Notes: a model not told the origin generated them from the letters alone. A stretch of DNA of 12,856 bases from Verrucomicrobia bacterium UBA6354 (GCA_002440145.1 DJRS01000045.1:1-12856); one strand, 5' to 3'. Positions 1 to 7,230 are shown, counted from the stretch's first letter. Made by a program: numbers and translations.

Positions 1-72
1 CCCGATTCCAGCCTTCCAACTGCGATTTTTAGGCTTATAGTAAGGCTACGTGAACATTCCGTCCGGGCAAGG

Positions 73-117
73 GGTTTTCCGGGATCGCGGCGGTCGTCTG
101 TCGCCGCCGGGGAAACC
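73..117. repeat. Long imperfect inverted repeat (hairpin)
   Basis: CGGCGG at 88-93 pairs with CCGCCG at 104-109 around a 10-base loop. Outside it GGTTTTCC at 73-80 pairs with GGAAACC at 111-117, leaving one unpaired T. A small internal asymmetry (81-87) separates the two stems. No T-run follows on either strand, so it does not look like a simple intrinsic terminator. Confidence 0.5.
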
Positions 118-142
118 GACCCACCCTGTCCGAAACACCATC

Positions 143-170
143 GCCGACCGGCCCGACGCCGGGTATCGGC
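143..170. repeat. 10-bp inverted repeat with a 3-base bulge
   Basis: GCCGA (143-147) and CCGGC (148-152) pair with TCGGC (166-170) and GCCGG (158-162). The loop is CCGAC (153-157) and GTA (163-165) is bulged. It is GC-rich and should be stable as RNA. It lies just before the duplicated palindrome at 182-220, and no T-run adjoins it. Confidence 0.5.
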
Positions 171-181
171 AAGAGAAGGAG

Positions 182-220
182 AAAAGACCGTGGTCTCTAG
201 GGCAAAAGACCGTGGTCTCT
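182..220. repeat. Two identical 17-bp palindromic repeats, 22-bp period
   Basis: AAAAGACCGTGGTCTCT occurs at 182-198 and again, identically, at 204-220. Each copy has the inverted repeat AGACC-GT-GGTCT. The 22-bp period is about two helical turns, as for tandem protein-binding sites. Read on the minus strand, each copy can also fold to a small hairpin ending in TTTT, so a weak tandem terminator for folE transcripts is possible. The AGACCG...GGTCTCT core also appears at 12798-12816, which favours a dispersed repeat family. Function unknown. Confidence 0.7.
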
Positions 221-375
221 TGGAGATGTTCTGCCGATGACGCGGTCGCGGCATCCCGTACCCGCCGGGGTTTCAAGCCGCTATTTGCCTGTTTTACGCT
301 TGATTATTGTTTTAATGACGATTTACGCAGCTCTCACGCGAGACCCGGCACGCGCCGATGCGTCCTCCCTGCTTA

Positions 376-404
376 GCGGCACCCCTTCGGGGACGGACTG
401 CCGC
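376..404. repeat. Inverted repeat about 55 bases past the folE stop
   Basis: GCGGCA (376-381) pairs with TGCCGC (399-404), and CCCC (382-385) pairs with GGGG (389-392) around a three-base loop. ACGGAC (393-398) is bulged on one side. It would fold well in the 3' end of a folE transcript and could protect it or help end transcription. No T-run follows on the minus strand, so a classical terminator is not supported. Confidence 0.45.
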
Positions 405-457
405 CCCGCCAAAGCCGGGAAGAAGCCGGAATCCGTCCCGTACAGGAAGGAAGGGAC

Positions 458-1024
458 TCAATCGCGGATGAGGGACAGGAACTCCGCACGCACTTTCTCG
501 TCCGTGCGGAAGGATCCCAGGACGGCGGACGTCGTCATCTCGCTGTTCTGCTTTTCGACGCCGCGCATCATCATACAGAGGTGCTTCGCGCGAATGACGA
601 CACCCACGCCTTCCGCATCCACTTCCTGCATGATGGCGTCGGCGATCTGCTCGGTCAGGCGCTCCTGAATCTGCAAACGCCGCGCGAACATGTCCACAAT
701 GCGCGCCAGTTTCGAGACGCCCAGGACCTTCCCCTTCGAAATGTAGCCGATTGCACAGGTTCCGTAAAACGGCAGCATGTGATGTTCGCAAAGCGAATAG
801 AGCTCGATATCCTTGAGGATGACCATGTGGTTCGTGCCACTGGTGAATTTCGCGCCGTTGACCACCTTGCGCAGGTTCTGCCGGTAGCCGCGCGTCAAAT
901 AGCTGAGCGACTTCGCCACGCGCTCGGGCGTTTTCACGAGCCCCTCGCGCGCCGGATCCTCCCCCAATTCGACCAGAAGCTCCTTGACGAGCGCGGCGAT
1001 TTTCTTCTCATTCGGTTCTTTCAT
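458..1024 (-). CDS. folE: GTP cyclohydrolase I (type IA, FolE)
   Basis: FolE converts GTP to 7,8-dihydroneopterin triphosphate in the cytoplasm, the first step of tetrahydrofolate synthesis. The 188-residue protein matches the short family members: residues 21-31 read GEDPAREGLVK, and the catalytic and zinc region has C79, H81 and H82 in the CEHH motif and C150 in the HLC motif. C79, H82 and C150 are the expected zinc ligands. The QNSEMTTSAVLG stretch at 160-171 is typical of the family C-terminus. I chose the ATG at 1024 because the protein then begins MKEPNEK, like the Bacillus enzyme; an in-frame GTG at 1036 would add four residues. The gene starts 14 bases after the putP stop, with a purine-rich stretch before it, so co-transcription with putP is likely. 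No other folate gene is nearby. Confidence 0.96.
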   Translation of the reverse strand: MKEPNEKKIAALVKELLVELGEDPAREGLVKTPERVAKSLSYLTRGYRQNLRKVVNGAKFTSGTNHMVILKDIELYSLCEHHMLPFYGTCAIGYISKGKVLGVSKLARIVDMFARRLQIQERLTEQIADAIMQEVDAEGVGVVIRAKHLCMMMRGVEKQNSEMTTSAVLGSFRTDEKVRAEFLSLIRD

Positions 1025-1038
1025 GCCGCCATCCACCC

Positions 1039-2646
1039 TTATTCCGCCGTGTGCGCCTCGATTTCGCGCTTGACTTCGTCGAATTCGTTTTGGATTTCAG
1101 CCGAGGGCTTGCCCGTCACGAGCGAAACCACGACGATGGCGGCAAACGCGAAGATGAAGCCCGGGACAAGCTCATAAAGATTGAGGATCGAATCCGGATG
1201 CGCCGCGAGATAGTCCGCCGAAACGCCGAATTTCCACACGAAGCACGTCACCGCGCCCACGACCATGCCCGAAATCGCGCCGGCCAGATTCGTGCGCTTC
1301 CAGAAGAGCGCGAGCAGAATGAGCGGACCAAACGCCGCGCCGAATCCCGCCCAGGCGAAAGAAACCATCTTCATGACGACCTTGAAGAAGGCGCTATTCG
1401 TGTTCATCGCCAGGGCAATCGCGGCGATCGCCACCGCCGCGACCGCGAGACGGGACACGAAAATCAACTCGCGGTTGGACGCCTTCTTGCGCAGGACGAC
1501 TTTGTAGAGGTCGTTCGAGAACGAAGACGCCGAAACGAGCAACTGGCTGTCGGCCGTGGACATGATCGCCGCCATGATCGCCGAAAGCAGAAGGCCCGCC
1601 AACACACGCGCGAAGAATCCGGTCGAGAAGATGCCGTTGATCATGATCATGAACATCCGCTCCGGGTCGCCCCCCACGTCCTGGAGCGTCAGCCCCCGCA
1701 TCTTGAGGTAGAGGTGGAAGACGAGACCGATGACAATCGCCGCGCCGAGCGAGATGGTCACCCACGTCATCGCGATGCGCCGCGAACCTTTCACTTCCGC
1801 CGGATTGTCGATGGACATGAACCGCACGAGGATGTGCGGCATGCCGAAGTACCCGAGACCCCAGGCGAGACACGAGGCCAGCCCGATGAAACCTGTCGCC
1901 TTCATCGTCGTCGCGCTCGTGAAAAGGGACTGCAAATAGGGATTGATTTCGTTCAGCTGGTTCACGGTCGCGGCGAATCCGCCCGCCTGGCAGACGACAA
2001 TCGCCGGGATCAGCACAATCGCGACAAACATGAGCGTGCCCTGTATGAAGTCCGTCCAGCAAACCGCCATGTAGCCGCCGAGGAAGGTGTAGCCGACAAC
2101 AACCAGCGCGCCCACCCACAGGCACATCTGGTAGCCCGAAAGCGTGAGTCCACCCAAGTGGATCGTCTCCGGAATCCCGAACGTGGACGTGAAGAGCTTG
2201 GCGCAGCTTACAAACCCCGAAGCCGTGTAAAACGTGAAGAAAACAAGAATGATGATCGCGGCGATTATCCGCGAAATGCCTGTAGGGTCGCGGAACCGGT
2301 TCGCGACAAAATCCGGAATGGTGATCGAATCGCGGCAGACGTGCGAGTAGACGCGCAGACGATGCGCGACAATCTTCCAGTTCAAGTACGTGCCAATCAA
2401 AAGACCGATGCCAATCCACGCCTCCGAAAAGCCGCCCAGGTAGACGGCGCCCGGAAGCCCCATCAGAAGCCACCCCGACATGTCGGACGCCTGCGCAGAC
2501 AGGGCAACGACCCACTTGTTCATCTTTCGTCCGCCCAGATAATAGTCGCCCAGCGATTCCTGCCGATTCGTAAAATAAAAACCGATACCCAGCATAAACG
2601 CCAAATATCCAATAAACGTCGCCAGCACAATCCAATCAAATGTCAT
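1039..2646 (-). CDS. putP: Sodium:proline-type symporter (SSS family, PutP)
   Basis: This inner-membrane transporter of the sodium:solute symporter family most likely imports L-proline with sodium. The 535-residue protein has about 13 hydrophobic segments, as in the LeuT-fold SSS family. The first core helix carries ASDMSGWLLMGLPGA with A53, D55, M56 and S57, the same numbering as the sodium-site residues of E. coli PutP. The other half of the site, STADSQLL at 363-370 with S363 and T364, matches the E. coli S340/T341 region. A short charged tail follows the last membrane segment. The start has AAGGGG eight bases upstream. A porin gene precedes it and folE follows, so an uptake operon (outer-membrane channel plus inner-membrane carrier) is plausible. 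PutP homologues can carry other substrates, so proline specificity is inferred from similarity. Confidence 0.92.
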   Translation of the reverse strand: MTFDWIVLATFIGYLAFMLGIGFYFTNRQESLGDYYLGGRKMNKWVVALSAQASDMSGWLLMGLPGAVYLGGFSEAWIGIGLLIGTYLNWKIVAHRLRVYSHVCRDSITIPDFVANRFRDPTGISRIIAAIIILVFFTFYTASGFVSCAKLFTSTFGIPETIHLGGLTLSGYQMCLWVGALVVVGYTFLGGYMAVCWTDFIQGTLMFVAIVLIPAIVVCQAGGFAATVNQLNEINPYLQSLFTSATTMKATGFIGLASCLAWGLGYFGMPHILVRFMSIDNPAEVKGSRRIAMTWVTISLGAAIVIGLVFHLYLKMRGLTLQDVGGDPERMFMIMINGIFSTGFFARVLAGLLLSAIMAAIMSTADSQLLVSASSFSNDLYKVVLRKKASNRELIFVSRLAVAAVAIAAIALAMNTNSAFFKVVMKMVSFAWAGFGAAFGPLILLALFWKRTNLAGAISGMVVGAVTCFVWKFGVSADYLAAHPDSILNLYELVPGFIFAFAAIVVVSLVTGKPSAEIQNEFDEVKREIEAHTAE

Positions 2647-2668
2647 ACGGGTGTCCCCTTACGAAAGA

Positions 2669-2684
2669 CGCGCCTTTCGGCGCG
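2669..2684 (-). promoter_or_regulatory. Intercistronic hairpin between porin and putP
   Basis: In the minus-strand transcript CGCGCC and GGCGCG form a 6-bp stem capped by a GAAA (GNRA-type) loop. A competing stem, CGAAAG (2679-2674) with CTTTCG (2667-2662), overlaps it and would exclude it. Only TCTTTCGT follows, so termination would be weak. It may set different mRNA levels for the porin and putP. The putP ribosome site (AAGGGG) lies just downstream. Confidence 0.4.
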
Positions 2685-2713
2685 CCTTCCTTCATATGTG
2701 TTGTATTGAAGTA

Positions 2714-4237
2714 TTAGAATTCAAAGTAGGTCGTGAACTGCACACGCTGATCGGGCGACGTGCCGTCGTTGTAGTAGTCCGTCGAAAGGCGGGCGTACTC
2801 GAGGGCGAAGTGCAGGTTGTCGTTCACCTGGTAGAACGCGGTGATGTACGCACGATCGTTGTAGGTGATGCCCGTACCGTTGCCCGCCGCGTCCTTGCCG
2901 ACATCGTCATCGTCCGGATTGTCGAAGCCGTAGCCGACCGCGAACGCCCAGTTGTAGTTGAGCTTGTAGTTCAGGTCGAGGAAGCCGCCCATCGTCTGGA
3001 CCGTCTTGCCGCGCGCACCCGGCGTATGGTAGGCGACCGAGTTGCCCGCACCGGCCTGGACGCCCTGCAGATTGTCGCCGGCGAAGAACTGGCCCGTGAG
3101 GACGAGCTTGTCGAAATCGTCCGCCGAATCGTTGAAAAGCCCCGAGAAGATCGGGAGCGACGCGCCCACGAGGAGCATCTTCGAATCATACTCGTCCGCC
3201 TGACCGTCGTAGTAATTGCGGTCCTCGACCTCATCGTAGCGAGTCCAGCGGTGGCTGCGGTCGCGACCGTACATGCCGCCAATGCCGACGAGCCATTCCT
3301 GGCCCTTCGCCCACGAAGCCTCGCGCGAATAGACGAGCGCGCCTTCGATGAGCGCCCACGCCGAAGCGGAGTTGTCCTGCATCTCGTCGTTGTCGCGGTC
3401 GCCGCCCATGCCCGGGCCGCCCTTCACGATGCCGACGCGGACTTCGAGGTTATCCTTTTCGCCCTTGAAGTTCTTCGTCAGACGGAACTGCGGGCTGCGG
3501 CGGTACGGGTGACCCGTATGCTCCATCCACGCGCCGTCGATTTCGCTCGGCGTGACGATCTTCCAGAGATGCCAGGTCTGACCGGCGAGGATCGACCATC
3601 CGCTGTCCTCGTGGACCGCTTCCATGTACGCATGGCGCCAGTGGAAACCGTAATCGTTCTCGTCTCCCTTGCCGAAGATGTCAAACTCGACCTTGCCGCC
3701 GATCTTCCAGCCGTTCCACGTCTCAGGCGTCTCCAGCTTCACGCCGAAAATCGAGTTCTGCATCGCGAGCGAGGTGTTGTGGCCCTGGCGCTTGGCTGTC
3801 GTCTTGTCCGCGACCCAGTCGGTCGAGAAATCGCCAACCGTGCCGCGACTGTTGTAAACGGCGTCGAGTTCGAGCGTTCCGTACGGCGTAATCTTGATCC
3901 CGCTCGCGCTCAGCGGTTCGAAAATGCCCGCTGTGGCGTCCGCGAGATAGTAGGACGAACCCGAGGCGGTCGTGTAGACCTTGCCCGATTCGCTCACCGT
4001 CGTACCCGCATCATGCGGACGCGCGGCTGCGGACTTGGCGCACGGCTTGCCGGCTTGCGCCTTCTCGCCCTCCAATTGGGCGATGCGCTTGGCCTGGGCC
4101 TTGTTCTCGGCCTCCAACTTGTTCAGACGCTGGATCAGAGCCTGCAAATCGGCCTGAGTCACGGCGTCGGACGATGCCGCGGTTGCGCCTGTCAGAGTGG
4201 CGCATGTCGCGGCGACGGCAATTAGTAGATGTTTCAT
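2714..4237 (-). CDS. Outer-membrane porin, DcaP-like, with N-terminal coiled coil
   Basis: This is a predicted outer-membrane channel of 507 residues. Residues 1-21 (MKHLLIAVAATCATLTGATA...) form a Sec signal peptide with likely cleavage near A20-S22. Residues 25-60 are a heptad-like segment rich in L, Q, E and K, a predicted coiled coil, as in trimeric DcaP-type porins. From about 100 onward the sequence alternates polar and aromatic residues in strand-like segments (for example YGTLELDAVYNS and WKIGGKVEFDIFG), and the chain ends TTYFEF, with the terminal phenylalanine expected for BAM-dependent barrel insertion. I chose the ATG at 4237 because it starts the signal peptide; an upstream in-frame start would run through the promoter. 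No ribosome-binding site is visible and a -10 box ends eight bases before the ATG. The gene lies upstream of putP. The substrate is unknown. Confidence 0.85.
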   Translation of the reverse strand: MKHLLIAVAATCATLTGATAASSDAVTQADLQALIQRLNKLEAENKAQAKRIAQLEGEKAQAGKPCAKSAAARPHDAGTTVSESGKVYTTASGSSYYLADATAGIFEPLSASGIKITPYGTLELDAVYNSRGTVGDFSTDWVADKTTAKRQGHNTSLAMQNSIFGVKLETPETWNGWKIGGKVEFDIFGKGDENDYGFHWRHAYMEAVHEDSGWSILAGQTWHLWKIVTPSEIDGAWMEHTGHPYRRSPQFRLTKNFKGEKDNLEVRVGIVKGGPGMGGDRDNDEMQDNSASAWALIEGALVYSREASWAKGQEWLVGIGGMYGRDRSHRWTRYDEVEDRNYYDGQADEYDSKMLLVGASLPIFSGLFNDSADDFDKLVLTGQFFAGDNLQGVQAGAGNSVAYHTPGARGKTVQTMGGFLDLNYKLNYNWAFAVGYGFDNPDDDDVGKDAAGNGTGITYNDRAYITAFYQVNDNLHFALEYARLSTDYYNDGTSPDQRVQFTTYFEF

Positions 4238-4244
4238 GTTGCGT

Positions 4245-4253
4245 ATTATACCA
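4245..4253 (-). promoter_or_regulatory. Extended -10 promoter of the porin gene
   Basis: Read on the minus strand the sequence is TGG-TATAAT, a perfect -10 (4245-4250) with the TGn extension. No good -35 sits at 17 bp; the nearest is TGTACA at 4270-4275, 19 bp away. An A-rich stretch (about 4276-4310) upstream resembles an UP element. Seven bases separate the -10 from the ATG, so transcription should start at or next to the start codon, giving a leaderless mRNA. Confidence 0.65.
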
Positions 4254-4304
4254 TACTTGACGGACGATTTGTACACTTTTTTAATGCTTTCTTAATCTTT
4301 CACT

Positions 4305-4325
4305 AAAAAAGAGCGCGTCTCACGC
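4305..4325 (-). terminator. Possible weak terminator after the helicase gene
   Basis: A run of six T (4310-4305 on the minus strand) follows the helicase stop codon by a few bases. It is preceded by a small GC stem, GCGT/ACGC, at 4325-4322 and 4318-4315 that includes the stop codon. The stem is only 4 bp, so the call is weak. Confidence 0.4.
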
Positions 4326-6221
4326 CTGCCATTCTTCCGTTTTGGACTTCTGTTCGACCGGTTTCGAGTAGATCTCGCGCTCATCCCGCGGCGGCGCTTT
4401 GGGATCCAGCGCATGCTCGAACTTCGGCAGCACGCGCTGCGGCGCGTCCTCCTTCAAGATCGCCACCGCCCCGCTGCCCGTGCGCGCGTTCCCGTTGACG
4501 ATACCCGTTACCGCCGCCGCGGCCGCCAGTTCCTCTTCCGTGACCGCTTCGCGCGCATCAACCGCCGCGCGCGCCGAGCCGTCCACTTCCCCCAGACGCG
4601 TATGCCGCGGCGGGAGAGGCTTCAAGAGCGGGTCTCCCTCCTGGATCAAGGTGCACTTGAGCGGTTCTTTGATATATTCCTCAATCTCCGGTATCGCGAA
4701 CGACTCGTTTTCGTCGGCGAAGCTGATGGCGATGCCCGTCGAACCGGCGCGCCCGGTGCGGCCGATGCGGTGCACGTAATCCTCCGCTTCATACGGGAAG
4801 TCGAAGTTGATGACGTACTCGAGACCCTTGATGTCGATGCCGCGCCCGGCGACGTCCGTCGCCACCACGACCTTGACCGTCCCGGCGCGGAACGCGTCCA
4901 GAACCTTCAGGCGCTTGTTCTGGTTCACGTCGCCCGAAAGCATCTCGACCGAAACGCCGCGGACGCGGAGCGATTCGTACACGTCCTCCGTCGTCGAGCG
5001 CCGGTTGCAGAACACGATCGTCCGCGCTTCCGGATGGAGCGCGATATGGTTGAAGAGCACCGTGAACTTGTCCTTCGCCGGCACGCAATACACGACCTGG
5101 CGCACCGTATCCGTCGCATTCGTCTCGCAGGCGACTTCCGCCCGGTAGGGCTCGTCCATCCAGTTCAGCGCGAGTTTCATGACCGTATCGTTCAGCGTCG
5201 CGGAGTACAGCATCGTCGTGCGCTTGCCCTTGGGCGGCAGGTAGCTCATGATCCGCCGCACGTCGGGGATGAAGCCCATGTCGAGCATGCGGTCCGCTTC
5301 GTCTATGACGAGCGTATCCACGCTCGAAAGGTCGATGACGTGCGATTTCACGAAGTCCAAAAGCCGTCCCGGCGTCGCCACCAGCAAGTCCACCGGCGCA
5401 TCCTGCACCTCTCGTTTCTGGCGGTCGTAATCCATCCCGCCATAGACGGCGAGACTCCGCAGCCCGCAATACTTGCCGATCGCGTCCGCGTCCTTGCAGA
5501 TTTGGATGACGAGTTCGCGCGTCGGGGCGATGACGAGCGCGCGCGGCACCCCGCCCTTGGCCGCCCGGTGCTCGGGCGTGCGCAGATAGCGCGTCAGAAT
5601 CGCCACGAGAAACGCCGCGGTCTTGCCGGACCCCGTCTGCGCCTTGCCGGCGATATTCCGTCCCTCGAGCGCCTGCTCGAGGCTCAGTGCCTGGATGTCC
5701 GTACAGTACTTGAAGCCCAAATCCGCAATGCCGTGCAGAACTTCAGCCGGCAGATTGAAATCCTGGAAGCGCTTCTTGCCTTCCAGCGGTTCCACCACGA
5801 AGGAAGCCGGATCCCACGCGGCATGCGCCGCGGCGCGCGCCGCGCGCTCCTTGTCGCTCACGACACCGCCCGGGCGCATCGCGCCTGCCGGCGTATGCGA
5901 GGCCCCGTCACGCCGCGGACGGTCGTTCCCTCGCCGCGCACCGCGTTCCGGATTCCGGCGCGGACGGTCCTTGCGGCCTCCCGCTTTCTGCGGCGCGGCG
6001 TTGTCGGGACGCCCTCCGCGCGCATTCGCGTCGCGCACACCGCCGCGCGGCGCATTGCCGGCTCGGTTTCCGTTTGAGGGCTTGCGGCTCTTTCCGCCGT
6101 TCTTCGTTCCCCGGCGTCCCTCGCCTACCTTATTATTCCCGTTTCGAGACGTCTTCGCAGGAACGGACTTCTTCTTGCCTGCGAACACCTGCGCAATCTT
6201 CTTGAACAAACCTAATGCCAT
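4320..6221 (-). CDS. DEAD-box ATP-dependent RNA helicase with long basic tail
   Basis: A 633-residue cytoplasmic RNA helicase. Residues 1-148 are low-complexity and rich in R, G, N and K, after a short possible amphipathic helix (MALGLFKKIAQVFAG). The core then shows every family motif in order: Q motif around 152-177 (F152 and Q177), AQTGSGKT (194-201), PTREL (233-237), TPGR (283-286), DEAD (307-310), SAT (340-342), IVFCNR (402-407), VATDVAGRGID (453-463) and HRIGRTGR (484-491). The YCTDIQALSL form of the Q motif is closest to RhlB/RhlE-type proteins. A divergent tail of about 100 residues ends the protein. Such helicases remodel structured RNA in mRNA decay, ribosome assembly or cold adaptation; which role applies is not evident. 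The gene follows the rpsI terminator and starts with a weak site (AGGA, 12 bases upstream). No clear promoter was found. Confidence 0.93.
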   Translation of the reverse strand: MALGLFKKIAQVFAGKKKSVPAKTSRNGNNKVGEGRRGTKNGGKSRKPSNGNRAGNAPRGGVRDANARGGRPDNAAPQKAGGRKDRPRRNPERGARRGNDRPRRDGASHTPAGAMRPGGVVSDKERAARAAAHAAWDPASFVVEPLEGKKRFQDFNLPAEVLHGIADLGFKYCTDIQALSLEQALEGRNIAGKAQTGSGKTAAFLVAILTRYLRTPEHRAAKGGVPRALVIAPTRELVIQICKDADAIGKYCGLRSLAVYGGMDYDRQKREVQDAPVDLLVATPGRLLDFVKSHVIDLSSVDTLVIDEADRMLDMGFIPDVRRIMSYLPPKGKRTTMLYSATLNDTVMKLALNWMDEPYRAEVACETNATDTVRQVVYCVPAKDKFTVLFNHIALHPEARTIVFCNRRSTTEDVYESLRVRGVSVEMLSGDVNQNKRLKVLDAFRAGTVKVVVATDVAGRGIDIKGLEYVINFDFPYEAEDYVHRIGRTGRAGSTGIAISFADENESFAIPEIEEYIKEPLKCTLIQEGDPLLKPLPPRHTRLGEVDGSARAAVDAREAVTEEELAAAAAVTGIVNGNARTGSGAVAILKEDAPQRVLPKFEHALDPKAPPRDEREIYSKPVEQKSKTEEWQA

Positions 6222-6273
6222 AGCAACACTCTTCCTGCTGATACGCGGTTCTCTCCTTCTAAACTACTAAGCC

Positions 6274-6314
6274 AACAAGAAGAAGCGCGGCAACGTCCGT
6301 CGCCGCCGCGCTTC
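6274..6314 (-). terminator. Intrinsic terminator after rpsI
   Basis: GAAGCGCGGC and GCCGCGCTTC form a perfect 10-bp stem (6282-6291 with 6305-6314) around a 13-base loop, ten bases after the rpsI stop. On the minus strand the stem is followed by the T-rich TTCTTGTT. It separates the ribosomal protein operon from the helicase gene. Confidence 0.8.
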
Positions 6315-6323
6315 CCCCACGCA

Positions 6324-6725
6324 TTAACGCTTCGAGAACTGGAAGCGCTTGCGGGCACCGGGCTGACCGGGTTTCTTGCGCTCTTTCATGCGGCTGTCGC
6401 GCGTCATGCAACCCGCCTTCTTGAGAGCCGCACGCGTCGCCTCGTCCGCCGCGACGATCGCACGCGCCAGACCGTGACGGATCGCACCCGCCTGGCCGGC
6501 GACGCCGCCACCCTTCACGTAGACGACCACATCGACCTTCGTCAGGTCGTAGCCCGAAATCGCCACGGGCTGCTTCAAATAATCGCGGAGAGCCTCGGAA
6601 GGAATGTACTTCTCGAGCGCCTCGCGGTTCACGATCCACTCGCCCTTGCCCTCGACGAGATTCACACGCGCCGTCGCGGTCTTGCGGCGACCCGTACCAG
6701 CGGAAATGACTTTCTTGGTTGCCAT
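6324..6725 (-). CDS. rpsI: 30S ribosomal protein S9
   Basis: S9 binds 16S rRNA in the head of the small subunit, and its C-terminal tail reaches the P-site tRNA. The 133-residue protein has the family signatures GTGRRKTATARV (10-21), the glycine-rich GGGVAGQAGAIRHGLARA region (about 72-89) and the basic end RKRFQFSKR with the invariant terminal Lys-Arg. The length is normal. The gene starts 14 bases after the rplM stop, with a strong AGGGAGG ribosome site eight bases before the ATG that overlaps the end of rplM. This is the usual L13-S9 pair, co-transcribed and probably translationally coupled. Confidence 0.98.
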   Translation of the reverse strand: MATKKVISAGTGRRKTATARVNLVEGKGEWIVNREALEKYIPSEALRDYLKQPVAISGYDLTKVDVVVYVKGGGVAGQAGAIRHGLARAIVAADEATRAALKKAGCMTRDSRMKERKKPGQPGARKRFQFSKR

Positions 6726-6739
6726 TTGAAATACCTCCC

Positions 6740-7171
6740 TTAGAGCTTGATCTCGACCGGCTTTTGCGCCGCATGTTCATGCGCCGCGCCCGCGAACACT
6801 TTCAGGCGCGTCATCATCTTGCGCGCGATGTTGTTCTTCGGGAGCATGCCCCAGACCGCTTCCTTGATCATGCGATCCGGATGCTTCGCGCGCATTTCCG
6901 CCGCCGTGAACGACTTCAAGCCGCCGCGGTAGCCGCTGTAGCGCTGATATTCCTTCTGCTCTTCTTTGTTGCCCGTGAGCTTGACGGACGCCGCGTTCAC
7001 GACGATCACGAACGCGCCCGCGTCCACGGACGGATCGTACGTCGGAACATCCTTCGCACGGAGTTTGTTCGCCACGACGACGGCGAGACGGCCCAACGAC
7101 ACGTCCTTCGCGTCGACGAGATACCAGGCGCGATTCTCGCCCGGATTCGGAGCATGATAGCTCTTCTGCAT
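6740..7171 (-). CDS. rplM: 50S ribosomal protein L13
   Basis: L13 is an early-assembling protein of the large subunit. The 143-residue sequence shows the family blocks WYLVDAKDVSLGRLA (16-30), FVIVVNA (54-60), KLTGNK (64-69), YSGYRGG (78-84) and HPDRMIKEAVWGMLPKN (96-112), followed by a conserved ARKMMTRLKVFAG helix. Length and order match the bacterial family. The ATG at 7171 is preceded by AAGGA nine bases upstream within an A-rich leader. It is the first gene of the rplM-rpsI operon. The leader of about 115 bases contains a hairpin (7231-7255), so feedback control is possible but unproven. Confidence 0.98.
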   Translation of the reverse strand: MQKSYHAPNPGENRAWYLVDAKDVSLGRLAVVVANKLRAKDVPTYDPSVDAGAFVIVVNAASVKLTGNKEEQKEYQRYSGYRGGLKSFTAAEMRAKHPDRMIKEAVWGMLPKNNIARKMMTRLKVFAGAAHEHAAQKPVEIKL

Positions 7172-7230
7172 CTTTTCTTTTCCTTCTTTGCGGCTTTGTA
7201 CCCTTTATCCGGGGCTTTGTCCGCCATTCC

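Larger units (their letters stand above)
1..457. other. Gene-free stretch rich in inverted repeats, downstream of folE
   Basis: No convincing gene lies here. The short open frames on both strands are arginine/proline-rich, lack recognisable motifs and overlap strong inverted repeats. The stretch contains hairpin-forming sequences at 73-117, 143-170 and 376-404 and a duplicated palindrome at 182-220, each listed separately. I looked for tRNA, tmRNA, SRP RNA and RNase P RNA signatures and saw none. Since folE reads towards the left, this is at least partly its 3' region. An unannotated structured RNA cannot be excluded. Confidence 0.6.

Noticed and set aside
1..60. Possible tRNA fragment at the left edge
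   Set aside because: No T-loop consensus, no acceptor stem pairing and no CCA; only an imperfect TAGGCTTA/TAAGGCTA inverted repeat.
182..220. CRISPR-like direct repeat pair
   Set aside because: Only two copies with a 5-base gap; spacers and further repeats are absent and no cas genes are near.
50..376. Small open frames on both strands in the left 457 bases
   Set aside because: No ribosome site, odd composition, no motifs, and they run through inverted repeats and the duplicated palindrome.
1025..1036. GTG start of folE at 1036
   Set aside because: It would add only MDGG, which has no family counterpart, and lies too close to the putP stop; ATG at 1024 fits the family start.
1051..2709. 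Long plus-strand open frame opposite putP
   Set aside because: It is exactly antisense to a well-recognised transporter, is dominated by Arg, Asp, His and Glu, and has no motifs; an artefact of high GC third-codon positions.
2651..4225. Long plus-strand open frame opposite the porin
   Set aside because: Antisense to the porin, rich in Val/Arg/Ala, without recognisable domains or ribosome site.
4413..6077. Long plus-strand open frame opposite the helicase
   Set aside because: Antisense shadow of a gene with all DEAD-box motifs; Arg/His-rich and without its own features.
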